From Helichrysum umbraculigerum (lineage: Eukaryota > Streptophyta > Magnoliopsida > Asterales > Asteraceae): a stretch of 64,000 bases of DNA. The notes beneath the pieces are model-generated. The model was given only the letters and a program-made list of their open reading frames with translations, did not search any database and had not been told where the DNA came from. Position 1 is the stretch's first letter, and every line of letters starts with the position of its first letter. Positions 33,741 through 44,981 of this stretch are shown in pieces. The stretch spans positions 135,668,090 to 135,732,089 of the forward strand of contig CATIUR010000002.1 in NCBI GenBank assembly GCA_949592205.1, read 5' to 3'. Position numbers and translations under genes: made by a program.

Positions 33741-34141
33741 CTAATTTTTGTTGCCTGAAGGTAGTGGGCATTTGGCCTTGAGATGGCCAGCACTCCCACA
33801 GTTGAAGCAGAGCTTCACCTTAGGAGGATTCGTACTCTTAGTGGTACACGGTCCTCCATGATGCCGAGTGCATCGGGAACAGTAGGGTTTATTTCCTAAG
33901 TAAACCTTCACCCTTTTTGCTGGAGGCGGGGTGCAGTCAGTATCGGTATCCTCTTCAGTAGGAGTACCATGTGAAGTTGGTGATGAGGTAGAGTTTTCTA
34001 AAGCTAACAAGCGTAGCTCGTACTCACGCATACGCAGGTCATTTTGGAAGGCAATTGGTCGTAGGTTATCAATGTCTTCCAGTGACTGAGCCTGAGGTTC
34101 CAGTTGTCGAGCCGCCACAGAAGAGGCTCCGACCTTCTCAT
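33741..34141 (-). pseudogene. C-terminal part of gag (gag-only element)
   Basis: The minus-strand frame ends in TAA at 33741-33743 and is open upstream beyond 34141. It includes PPPAKRVKVYLGNKPYCSRC and a CCHC knuckle, CFNCGSAGHLKAKC, close to the C-terminus. The YLGNKP segment with Cys and His nearby is shared with Gypsy-B gag (YLGNKPKCDKCNRHH), so the two are related. The open frame beyond about 34141 is antisense to the Gypsy-B leader ORF and is not counted as gag. Confidence 0.75.
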
Positions 34142-34147
34142 CTGGAC

Positions 34148-34570
34148 TGGATGCCTCGAGTATTGAGAGAGTGGAGATCACTAGAGGGTATTCCCTCGAC
34201 CTTTGAGATTGGAGAGTCCTCCCATTCACCACCATCTGCATCTATCACTGGTGAGCCTCTGGAGCTCACTGTGCCTACCCTTGTGGCTGTGGTCCACACC
34301 ATGTTTAGGATATCCTCTAGCAGGAGCAGAGATGTGATGGTGCTACTGAGCGATGCCTCCCGCACTGACATGGATATGGCTATGCTCCATCAGAGGATGG
34401 ATTTTGTGGAGACTCACCGTCAGACAGATTGGCAGAGTCTAGCATCCACCCGTGCACGCGTTGCAGCTGCAGAGAGGCGTGCTAGGGTGTCAGAGATTGT
34501 AGCTAGTGTTTGTGTGATGACTGCAGCAGTGATGGTTGCGGTTAGGATGTATTTACCATGGTTCCGTTAG
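34148..34570 (+). pseudogene. Leader ORF of Gypsy-B, 5' end lost
   Basis: The frame contains VLREWRSLEGIPSTFEIGESS, then two Leu- and Arg-rich helical stretches, and ends with TAG at 34568-34570. Related DNA in Gypsy-C (7400-7680) lies between the primer site and the gag position, so this is a leader ORF ahead of gag. The beginning is lost at the junction with the gag-only element. Function unknown; predicted helices and charge pattern suggest a coiled coil. Confidence 0.6.
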
Positions 34571-35224
34571 GACTGTGTATGGCGGTTGTGCCTACACCAT
34601 ATTAGACTATTACTTTTGGGGAAATATATATGTATGTACTAGTTATGGACTAACTGTATGTTGGAAGGAACTTTGTTAGTAGGATGGGTATATGTATAGG
34701 AAACCCATCATCTTTTGTATAACGCTAACCATCGATGGGTATATTAGAAATCCCATCTCATTTTGTACTAAACTCATGTAACAGCGTTCTGACCTTTAAT
34801 ATATATTGTATGTTTGGTTTACATTTCGTGTTCCTTATACCTATTATCAATCATATTATTTCCTCTTACAACTGTCGACTTGTGATTAAAACTATACTTT
34901 ATCGACACTTTGTGATCAATTCTTGTAAACCCTGAAACATATTTCAGCTTGATGATTGATTATTCTTGAGAACCTCTGAAATTAACGGTGTTAAACGACA
35001 ATGAAAAGAAATATGTATTGGACATTATATAATGACGCCTGGCCAACGTGATTATATTATGCTAGATACATGTGGGTGTTTCAAAGTTGTATGGCACGTG
35101 TTGTAAAACTCTGTTCATTCATCTTTTCATGTCATTCATTTCTATCAAGTGTGAATCTTTGATCTATTCACATTCAATATCTCAACATTAACACTCTGCA
35201 TTTTATTCATCGCAGAGCTGAATC
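34571..35224 (+). other. Spacer between Gypsy-B leader ORF and gag, with hairpins
   Basis: No gene is seen. Two hairpins share GATGGG and CCCATC arms at about 34683-34712 and 34734-34761, separated by different loops. This is the same relative place where Gypsy-C has its long hairpin array. Confidence 0.55.
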
Positions 35225-36418
35225 ATGCCTCCCAAACGACGAGTCACTAGAAAAAGTCAGAAGACGACTACGCCTCCACCACCACCCACTGAAACCACTG
35301 AACAAATGATCGCACGAAGAATAGCTGAAGGTATTGCTGAATATGAGGCAAGCCGTAGTCGCGAACCTGGAGTTAACAACAGTGGATCTACCCCTGTTAA
35401 TACTGAGACACCCGTGAATGCTCGCAAAGGGTGTTCATACAAAACATTTCAGGCTTGTAAGCCGATTTCTTTCCGTGGCACCGAGGGTGCAATTGGTATG
35501 ATTCATTGGATAGAGAAAACTGAATCGGTATTGGACATTAGTGACTGTTCACCTGACTGTATGGTGAAGTATGCAACTTGCACTTTGGCTGACAAAGCGC
35601 TCACTTGGTGGAACAGTCAGATCCAATCACTTGGTCGACCAGCTGCTTATTCAATGTCATGGGGAACATTTATAAATTTGATGTTGGAGGAATTCTGTCC
35701 TCGTAGTGAGATGCAGAAAATAGAAACAGAGTTGTGGAATATCACCATGAGTGGTGCTGATATTACTGGGTACACCACTAAGTTTCAGGAGCTTGCATGT
35801 CTAGTGCCACATATGGTGACACCCGAGTATAAGCGTATTGAGCGTTATATATACGGTCTAGTACCACAAATCCGCAGTCTGGTGACGTCATCTAAACCGG
35901 ACACTTTCAGGAGTGCTGTTACTCTAGCACAAAGTTTGACCGACGAGGCAGTCAGGATGGGAAATCTGACTAAGAAAGCTGTGTCGGGAAAAAGTGAACC
36001 GAACAGTACTGATGTTAGTAGTTCTGGTGGTGCAAAGCGAAAGTGGAACGGTAGTGGTACTGATCGTCAGGGTCAGCAGAACAAGAAACCTTCTGGAAAT
36101 GCGAAAGCATATGTTGCCACTACTACCGAATCGAAACCATACCTGGGTAACAAACCCAAATGTGATAAGTGCAACCGACATCACGAAGGTGGGTGTGGGT
36201 ATTGTGGAAATTGTAGAGCATGGGGACACAGAACCCGAGACTGCAAAACTAACCCTCCTCCACGGGCAAACACTGAGCGTCAAAACCAGGGGTGTTTTGA
36301 ATGTGGTGAGCAAGGACACTACCGTAACCGCTGTCCTAAGCTCAACAACAACAACCAAAACCGCAACAACAACAACCGCGGTAACAACAACAACCGAGCC
36401 AACAACATCAACAATTAA
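35225..36418 (+). CDS. Gypsy-B gag
   Basis: It starts with MPPKRRVTRKS, ends at TAA 36416-36418 and has 397 residues. Residues 75-240 are the Ty3/gypsy gag core (FQACKPISFRGTEGAIGMIHWIEKTE and WWNSQIQSLG). Cys/His clusters lie near residue 312 (CDKCNRHHEGGC), followed by CGNCRAWGHRTRDC and the knuckle CFECGEQGHYRNRC near 356. It ends in an Asn-rich tail from an AAC-type repeat. The reading frame continues in phase into protease, so the TAA is probably a mutation within an originally fused gag-pol. Confidence 0.92.
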   Translation: MPPKRRVTRKSQKTTTPPPPPTETTEQMIARRIAEGIAEYEASRSREPGVNNSGSTPVNTETPVNARKGCSYKTFQACKPISFRGTEGAIGMIHWIEKTESVLDISDCSPDCMVKYATCTLADKALTWWNSQIQSLGRPAAYSMSWGTFINLMLEEFCPRSEMQKIETELWNITMSGADITGYTTKFQELACLVPHMVTPEYKRIERYIYGLVPQIRSLVTSSKPDTFRSAVTLAQSLTDEAVRMGNLTKKAVSGKSEPNSTDVSSSGGAKRKWNGSGTDRQGQQNKKPSGNAKAYVATTTESKPYLGNKPKCDKCNRHHEGGCGYCGNCRAWGHRTRDCKTNPPPRANTERQNQGCFECGEQGHYRNRCPKLNNNNQNRNNNNRGNNNNRANNINN

Positions 36419-39400
36419 CCGGCTCAAGGAAGGGCATTCGTAATCGGGGCACAAGAGGCACGCCAGGACCCAAACACCGTGACTGGTACGTTCCTCGTAA
36501 ACAACCATTATGCCTCTGTGTTAATTGATTCGGGTGCTGATTTAAGTTTTGTGTCTACTGAGTTTAGACCACTATTAGAACTCGAATCCCGTAAATTAGA
36601 CAACAAGTATACTATAGAGTTAGCCGATGGTGAGTTGATCGAATCAGGAGAAATAGTACCGGGATGTACCTTGGAGTTAGAAGGTCATCTCTTCGAAATA
36701 GACTTACTACCGGTTAAGTTGGGAAGTTTTGACATTGTAGTCGGTATGGATTGGTTATCTAAGAACCGCGCCGAGATCATATGTCATGATAAGATGGTTC
36801 GCTTACCGTTACCGACAGAAGAAACTTTAGTGATTCAAGGCGAGAAACGAAAGAGTGCCACCAAGATGATTTCATGTTTGAAAGCCAGTAAATACCTCCG
36901 AAAGGGGTACCAAGCATTTCTGGCACATGTTGAAGAAAAGAAACCCGAGGAGCGACGTATAGACAATGTACCCATTGTACGCGACTATCCAGGAGTGTTC
37001 CCTGATGAGTTGCCGGGGTTGCCACCCCCACGACAAGTTGAGTTTCATATTGACCTGGTGCCAGGAGCCGCACCTATCGCACGTGCACCTTATCGTCTAG
37101 CTCCCTCGGAAATGCAAGAGCTATCCACACAACTGCAGGAACTTCTAGATTTGGGATTTATCCGTCCGAGCTTTTCACCTTGGGGAGCTCCGGTTCTATT
37201 TGTCAAGAAAAAGGATGGATCTATGCGGATGTGCATCGATTACCGAGAACTGAACAAAGTAACTATCAAGAACCGATACCCGCTGCCATGCATTGACGAT
37301 CTGTTTGATCAACTGCAAGGGTCAAGTTATTATTCAAAAATTGACCTACGATCTGGTTACCATCAACTTAAGGTACGAGAAGAGGATGTACCGAAAACTG
37401 CTTTTAGGACTCGTTACGGACATTACGAGTTCCTAGTCATGCCTTTTGGACTGACCAACGCACCAGCAGTATTCATGGATCTGATGAACAGAGTATGCAA
37501 ACCCTATCTTGATAAATTCGTCATTGTGTTTATTGACGACATCTTGGTGTACTCACGATCGAAAGAGGATCACGAGCAACATTTGAAGCTTATCCTCGAG
37601 CTACTACAAAAAGAGAAGCTTTATGCAAAGTTCTCTAAGTGCGAATTTTGGATACGAGAGGTTCAATTCCTTGGTCATGTGATAAATGACAAGGGAATTC
37701 ATGTAGACCCATCCAAAATTGAGGCAATCAACAACTGGGAAGCACCGAAAACCCCAACTGAAGTACGACAATTTCTTGGTCTAGCTGGCTATTACAGGCG
37801 ATTCATCGCAAACTTTTCAAAGATAGCCCAGCCACTTACCACATTAACTCAAAAAGACAAGAAATTTGAGTTGAATGAGAAGCAAGAGAATGCATTCCAA
37901 CTACTGAAGCAAAAACTGAGCAGTGCACCCATACTATCTCTACCTGAAGGAGTAGATAACTTTGTTGTTTACTGTGATGCCTCGCATCAGGGATTGGGTT
38001 GTGTATTGATGCAAAACGACAAGGTCATTGCTTATGCATCACGACAACTAAAAGTGCATGAGAAAAACTATACGACTCACGATTTGGAATTGGGAGCCGT
38101 TGTTTTTGCACTAAAGATCTGGAGACACTACCTATACGGTACAAAGTGTACGATCTTCACTGATCATAAGAGCCTACAACATATATTCGACCAGAAAGAA
38201 CTTAACATGAGACAACGACGTTGGGTCGAATTACTTAACGATTACGACTGTGAAATAAAGTATCACCCGGGTAAAGCTAACGTGGTAGCAGATGCCTTGA
38301 GTCGTAAGGAACGAATCAAACCCCGAAGAGTTCGAGCCTTGGGATTGACAGTCCACTCGAATCTCATTACTCAAATTCGCGAGGCACAAGAACTTGCTTT
38401 CACCTCCGAACGCCTTAAGGATGAATCCTTGAAAGGGATGGAAAAACAACTCGAGAAAAAGGACAACGGAGTGTTGTACTTCATGAACCGAATTTGGGTA
38501 CCATGCGTAGATAAATTACGCAAGCTGATTTTGGACGAGGCACACAAGTCCAACTACTCGATACATCCTGGTGCGGACAAGATGTACCAGGACTTGAAAG
38601 GCTTTTACTGGTGGCCTGGAATGAAACGTGACATTGCCACCTACGTGAGCAAATGCTTAACTTGCTCAAAGGTAAAAGTTGAATACCAAAAGCCGTCTGG
38701 ACTTTTGCAGCAACCTGAACTGCCCAAATGGAAATGGGAGCAAATAACAATGGACTTCATTACGAAGTTACCTAGAACGGCATCTGGAGCAAATGCCATA
38801 TGGGTGATTGTCGATCGACTGACGAAATCAGCCCACTTTCTCGCTATTAAGGAAACGGATGGAATGGAGAAACTAGCAAAAATCTATATTAAAGAGATTG
38901 TTTCTCGGCATGGTGTGCCCCTATCCATCATCTCTGATAGAGATGCGCGATTCACTTCTCGCTTTTGGCAAACATTACAATAGGCGTTGGGTACTCGACT
39001 TGATATGAGTACTGCCTACCACCCGCAGACTGACGGCCAAAGTGAGCGAACTATACAGACACTCGAAGACTTGTTGCGAGCATGTGTGATAGACTTTGGA
39101 GGTAACTGGGATACTCACCTACCTCTAGCTGAATTTTCTTACAACAATAGTTATCACACGAGTATACAAATGGCACCATTTGAGGCGTTATATGGACGCA
39201 AGTGCCGATCACCACTCTGTTGGGCAGAGTTGGACGACAGACGACTATCTGGACCCGAACTTGTCCAGGAAACCACTGACAAAATAACTCAAGTATTGAG
39301 CCAACTGAAAGCGGCACGAGATCGACAAAAGAGCTACGCTGATAACCGCCGTAAACCTCTGGAGTTTCAAGTAGGAGACAAAGTCCTACTCAAAGTATCG

Positions 39401-39817
39401 CCCTGGAAGGGGGTAGCACGATTTGGCAAACGAGGAAAGCTGAACCCACGATACATCAGACCATTTGAAATCCTTGCTAGGGTTGGTCCTGTCGCTTACA
39501 AGCTCAAATTACCGCAAGAGCTTAGTAGCATACACGATACTTTCCACGTTAGCAACCTCAAAAAGTGTCTTTCTGATGAAACACTTATCATTCCTTCGGA
39601 CGAAGTCTTCATTGACTCAAAACTTAACTTTGTGGAGGAACCTGTTGAAGTTATGGATTCTAAAACGCAGAAACTTCGACACAAACGAATCAAACTGGTT
39701 AAAGTTCGTTGGAACTCGAAACATGGCCCAGAGTTTACCTGGGAACGAGAGGATGAAATACGAAAGAAATACCCCAACCTATTTGAGAGCGTGACCGAGA
39801 CTCACGGCTCGACTTAA
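36419..39817 (+). pseudogene. Gypsy-B pol, one in-frame stop
   Basis: It is in phase with gag. Protease has VLIDSGADLSFVS; RT has MPFGLTNAPAVF and the FIDDILVYS box near 37528; RNase H has VVYCDASHQGLGC and TDHKSLQHIF; integrase has HPGADKM through CLTCSKV, the ITMDF aspartate and ISDRDARF. TAG at 38981-38983 falls between RFWQTLQ and ALGTRLDM, inside the integrase core; the catalytic Glu segment and a chromodomain-like tail (KVRWNSKHGPEFTWERED) follow in frame to TAA at 39815-39817. The frame otherwise is open. The chromodomain tail supports the Tekay/Del lineage. Confidence 0.93.
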
Positions 39818-39838
39818 ATCTCGGGACGAGATTTCACT

Positions 39839-39851
39839 AACGGGGGGAGAA
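39839..39851 (+). other. Polypurine tract of Gypsy-B
   Basis: AACGGGGGGAGAA precedes the 3' LTR, after the CGGGACGAGATTTC signature shared with the related elements. Confidence 0.88.
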
Positions 39852-41027
39852 TGTGACACTCCTCCAAATTAGGTATAAAATTATACTTAATTACATGCAT
39901 TTCTTACGCTAATTCCCTGCATTTGTTTTAAACTAAACCAATGATGTGATATGAGTCTAGCGAGCCCAAAACAATAATACAAAAAGTATTACATGATACG
40001 TAGTTATTTATAAATTACGTACGAACGTATCGGAACGAAGCCGACAAAAATAAATAACAAAAGGTTCGTGACACAAAAATAATTAATAATGAAATTATTA
40101 ATTACGAGTACTTATATATCTATAACGTATAGACAAAAGGGTTTAAATATACGTTTAACATAAAACGTATTATAACACGAACAGAAACAATTCTAAAACG
40201 CGCATACGACGTCAAATCATAAAAATGCAAATTTTCTCGTTCATTTGGAAGAAGTTAGAACATTACTTCAAAATATGAAATCCTAAATTTACTGAAAATT
40301 GGCGCTCAATTGGACGCGCGCAGTAAAATGTACAAAATTGTACAACAACTAAAAATAATGATAACCGCATTATTCCGAAAATATATTACGAACCAGGAGA
40401 GCATCTACAAAATAAAAATATAAAATGTTAAATTTTATATTGCTATAATTATACCCGTACTCGAAATTGTAGTACAATACACTGCCACCAAACTCAAATA
40501 ATTGAGGGAGACAGATTGATGTTTAAACATACTCCCTCCCATTCTTCTGTGATCATTCGGCAGAAAACACACACCCACACAATTCACCATTTTCTTTCTC
40601 TCAAAGAAATTAACAAGATCAAAAGCAGCAGCTAGAAGCAGGAGTAGAACAACAAGGCCAGGAACAAGACCATCATCATCATCACCATCATCGTTCACCA
40701 TTTTCATCTCCATTTCTTTGTAAGGAAAATTTCATTTCTTTGAATTCTTTGCTTAAATTTTGATATATTACTTGTATATACATCATAATCTAGCTACATA
40801 ACATCACAAACTTGAAGATTGATGATTGATTCTTGAAATGGGTTTTAAAAACCAAAACCATAAAACTAAAATCGATTGGTGAAAACTTGTTAAAAACGTG
40901 ATATTAAGTTGTTAAAATGTTGTACTATGATGATATAAATGTTTAGAATTGATGGATGAAAGATTAAAATCCAAAAACCATCGTGTTCATATGCAAACAG
41001 CTCGAACAGAACCTGGAAAAACACGAG

Positions 41028-41280
41028 GACGCGGCGTGTCCTAAGACTACGCGGCGCGTCCTTTGCAAACTTATGATCCACGCGGTGTGTCCATGTAATA
41101 CGCGGCGTGTCCTTTGTAAAATATGATCCACGCGGCACGTACTCTTTGTACGCGGCGTGTCCTAACTATAAAACAAAGAATTCCTGGAATATTAATTGTA
41201 CACGGTGCGTCCTTAAGGACGCGGTGCGTTCTTTGCAAAATTAATAGTACGCGGCGCGTACTAAAGAACACGGCGCGTAC
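41028..41280 (+). promoter_or_regulatory. Helically spaced ACGCGGCGCGT array
   Basis: Ten units of the type (T/G/C)ACGCGGCG(C/T)GTCC start at 41028, 41048, 41079, 41099, 41129, 41149, 41199, 41218, 41248 and 41267. Spacings are 20, 31, 20, 30, 20, 50, 19, 30 and 19 bases, close to whole multiples of the DNA helical repeat. The core ACGCGGCGCGT is an odd palindrome. A protein-binding array is a reasonable inference. Confidence 0.65.
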
Positions 41281-42400
41281 TTCTTCATGTTGTAGCTCTC
41301 TGAACCAACGACACTTTCGGATTAACCATAAAACACAATGAGTATTGGAACGAGTACGATAAATATATATGTTTAACATGGCTTACAAACGTTTATATAT
41401 ATATATGTACACGGACTTATGAAAAGGGTATGACATATACATTGAGACAAAACGGAAATTACCTTGTAACAAGTGAGACTTGTGTTTTGGAAACCTGAAA
41501 TACAAACTATTTATATATATGATATAAACATATGTGTGTGAACGAGACTACGGACAATATTATATATATACGAGAATATATATATTCAACTATATAAGTA
41601 TATATATGTATATGTACTTACACACTTCGGAAAATTCGACAAACGAACAATACTTGGATAATATTATATATTTCCAACAACAATCATCAACGAAATACAC
41701 AAACCTAAGAAACTGATAATTTCTTCAAACGAATGAACTATTAACATAAGTAAACAAAGTACTTATAGTTAATACATTGTTGTGTATAGGTTGACTACGT
41801 TTGGGCTTCGTTATCTTATCTCGCTAGCATTCACATCCGAGCACTCACAGTGAGTTCACAAACCCCTTTTCACTGTTTTAATGCTTTTAAAACTCGGGGT
41901 GGAAAACATAGAAATCGTATGTATAACTGCATGCGATAACTGATTTAAATATTGCATGTATTTACTTGATTCATTTATGAAAGGGTATTTCATACGTGAC
42001 TATTTGTGGAAGGGTATTTCACACAACTATTTGAACTATGATTTATGAAATGTTTTCATACTATTTTGGGAATTTAGACAACGAATCTTGGTACAGATCT
42101 AGGCTGAACGATGTAGTGCATAAAAGACCTTATGGCTACAGACTATAACCATTAGCTAGGTGACTCTAGCCACTGAGTATACGGATAGTACTATCGCCGT
42201 GACGACCCTCCTACGGATTTGGGAGCGTATACTTAATTGTCCAGCATGGCAAACAACAACAGATTAGGGTTGTGGTTTGGTTATAGGGTTAGATCGGGTT
42301 ACCTTACTCGACAGGTTTAGCTCACCTTTCGAGGGATCACCGTCTAAATATTCCCACAAAAACTATTGTTTAGGAAGTGATTTCCTACGTACACTGATTT

Positions 42401-42606
42401 GGAAATGTTAATCTTTATCTAGGTTAACCTGTGTTTCCTACTAATGACTAAATTAGGAAATGTTATTTCTTGACAGAAATAACCTGTGTTTCCTATTACA
42501 ACTACAACTGATTTGGGAAATGTTATTTGTTAATAACTTGTGTTTCCTACTTGACAAACAACACTTATTTGGAAATGTTATTCTTAAATGATTAACTTGT
42601 GTTTCC
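42401..42606 (+). repeat. Four-unit hairpin array in Gypsy-B LTR
   Basis: Units start at 42401, 42456, 42516 and 42571. Each opens GGAAATGTTA and closes (C/T)TGTGTTTCC. Inner arms differ but pair, for example GTTATTTC with GAAATAAC in unit 2 and GTTATT with AATAAC in unit 3. It is homologous to the five-unit array of Gypsy-C at 8469-8715. Confidence 0.7.
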
Positions 42607-43055
42607 TACATAACAAACAAACTTGTGAATTCACTCAGCAATTTTGTTGACGATTTACTCTATGTTTTTCAGGGAATTAGCAGCGTAAGTAAGATCTGCA
42701 TGCATATCAGGACGGACTACCCTGGACTTGTTAGGATGCCACTACTTTTGGGACACTTGGATTTCCTCTGTATAACTGCAACTACTGCAGTCATACCTAT
42801 GAAATCTAATTTTGATATTATGTATTTTATGAAATACTGATTTCAACCACTACTATTACTGTTACTACTTTTCAAGTAGTAATCTTTTGTAAAACTTTAA
42901 CTAATGGCATCTTAATCTATTTCGTTCTGCGATAACCATATGCTCTGAGTATGTATGTATCTGTTGGTTGTTTTACTGCTCGCACCCCCGCCACGTCACT
43001 AAGCTTCCGCAAACCACTCTATGTAATTGTAATTACCGTTTGGCGGGGTGTGACA

Positions 43056-44642
43056 TATTTGTTTTTGATAAATTTCGTTCTTACTTAATATTGTCCAAAA
43101 CTATTGTCTATACAGATCACTCAGCCTTGAAGTATCTTTTCAAAAAGCAAGACGCTAAACCAAGACTACTTCGATGGATTCTGCTTCTCCAAGAATTTGA
43201 TATAGAAATCAAGGATAAAAAGGGAGCAGAAAATGTCGCAGCAGATCATCTCAGTCGATTGGAAAACCCATCGATGGAAAAGCTTAATGAAAAAGAAATT
43301 CAAGATCAGTTTCCTGAAGAACAACTCATGAATGTCGGAGACCACCAGAAGGGATCACAATTCAACTATGAACCTTGGTACGCAGACTGCGCTAACTATC
43401 TGGTTGGGGGAATTGTGCCAAAAGGAATGCCTACCTCTAGAAAGCGCAAATTCTTCAGAGATGTAAAAAACTATTATTGGGACGATCCATACTTATTCAA
43501 AGTATGTCCGGACCAAATCATAAGAAGATGTGTTGACGAAAGGGAAGCAAGGAACATTCTCCACCAGAGTCATCACGGACCAACTGGAGGACATCATGGA
43601 GCAAACATGACCGCAAGGAAAGTATACGATTCTGGCTTCTATTGGCCGACCATATTCAGAGATGCTCACGACTTGGTAAAACGTTGTGATGCTTGCCAAA
43701 GGTTTGGAAGTATCTCACGGAGGAGTGAAATGCCACTTACTAACATCCAAGCTTGCGAGATATTTGATATGTGGGGGTTGGATTTCATGGGACCATTCCC
43801 GAAATCCTTCGGAAAAGAATACATTCTGGTAGCTGTCGACTATGTCTCTAGATGGGCCGAGGCACGAGCATTTCCTACCAATGACTCACGAGTAGTGACC
43901 AAGTTCCTCAGGCAACTCTTTTTTCGGAACTCCAAAGGCGATCATCAGTGATCGGGGCACGCACTTCTGTAATGCTCAGTTTATGAGGACATTACAGTAT
44001 TATGGTGTCACCCATAAGACCTCTACGGCCTATCACCCGCAGACGAATGGGCAAGCCGAAGTGACGAACAGAGCGCTCAAAAGGATCTTAGAACGAACAG
44101 TGATGAATCATAGGGAAAGATGGGCCGATAAGTTAGACGATGCTCTGTGGGCGTTCAGAACTGCATATAAGACACCATTAGGGACCATGCCTTACAGACT
44201 AGTCTATGGGAAAGCGTGTCATCTGCCGATAGAGTTGGAATACAAGGCTTACTGGGCGCTGAGAGATTGCAATTTAGACCCTTCCACAACAGGATTACAT
44301 CGCAAGATGCAGCTGAATGAACTAGCCGAATTGAGAGACCAAGCCTATGATAGTTCTCTACATTTCAAGGAGCGAACCAAGACTATTCACGATGCTAAAC
44401 TTAAGTATTCTAAGTTCAAACCTGGAGATAAAGTTCTTCTCTTCAATTCGCATTTCAAGAAATTCTAGGGCAAATTCAGATCGAGGTGGAGCGGACCATT
44501 CGTGATATCAAAGGTCTTTACCTTCGGAGCAGTCGAATTGGAGGCACCGGACGGTAATTTTAAAGTCAATGGACACCGCTTGAAACACTACATCAAAGAC
44601 TTCCCTTCTAGTGAGGAAGTCTACATCTTTGAACCACCTTGA
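43056..44642 (+). pseudogene. Gypsy-A RNase H end and integrase
   Basis: It resumes the Gypsy-A pol after Gypsy-B. RNase H continues (IVYTDHSALKYLF, ENVAADHLSRLE). Integrase has the HHCC domain (HHGANMTARKVYDSGFYWP, CDACQRFG), the core aspartate in LDFMGPFPKS and ISDRGTHF, and the Glu segment after STAYHPQTNGQAE. A frameshift occurs in the T run at 43919-43924, so the frame switches; TAG at 44466-44468 then breaks the C-terminal part before it ends at TGA 44640-44642. Lineage is Athila-like. With the stops upstream, the whole pol is a pseudogene. Confidence 0.9.
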
Positions 44643-44981
44643 GCTGATAAAGTAGGTAAAGGAGTCAAGTTAATGACTCATTAAACAAGCGCTCTTGGGA
44701 GGCACCCCATTGCTTATCTTAGAGTAATTTTTCATTTCTCAATTTATTTTTGCTTAGTATTATCATCCCTGAACTTATAAATGCAGGATAAGCTAGATAC
44801 CCGACAGCACCGCACTCTTACATTTACATCGGAGATAAGTTTTATTTGACTTATGCAAATGCAAACATTCAGATGATTTAAACTTTTAAAATGAAAAATC
44901 TTTCACGAAAGTCATCTGACTCTGTTGCATTTGTATAAACTTATAAACTTTGGCATTACCTGTTTTTCTTTATGTTTCAGG

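Larger units (their letters stand above)
30361..34141 (-). mobile_element. Minus-strand gag-only gypsy element, 5' part deleted
   Basis: A 3269-bp LTR (30361-33629, with TGTAACA/TGTTACA ends) is joined on its internal side to a polypurine tract and then to the end of a gag frame, with only 110 bases between. There is no room for pol, so this is a gag-only derivative (the TR-GAG type of non-autonomous gypsy element). The other LTR, primer site and gag start are missing. The right boundary is approximate: by 34148 the plus-strand Gypsy-B leader ORF is recognisable. Confidence 0.75.
30221..43055 (+). mobile_element. Gypsy-B: Tekay/Del-like chromovirus with damaged 5' LTR
   Basis: It begins TGTGACACTCC and ends GGGGTGTGACA, with TATTT at 30216-30220 and 43056-43060. 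Gag, protease, RT, RNase H, integrase and a chromodomain-like tail are present in one frame with two stops. Only the first 140 bases of the 5' LTR survive; a minus-strand gag-only element begins at 30361, and the rest of the LTR and the primer site are gone up to the leader ORF. The element can no longer be copied on its own. Confidence 0.92.
39852..43055 (+). repeat. Gypsy-B 3' LTR
   Basis: 3204 bp from TGTGACACTCC to GTGTGACA; the first 140 bases match the surviving 5' LTR. It holds a palindrome array at 41028-41280 and four GGAAATG...TGTTTCC hairpin units at 42401-42606. No gene is visible. Confidence 0.93.

Noticed and set aside
34055..34241. Extension of the minus-strand gag frame past 34141 and of the plus-strand leader frame before 34148
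   Set aside because: Each is antisense to the recognisable sequence of the other, so neither extension is coding.
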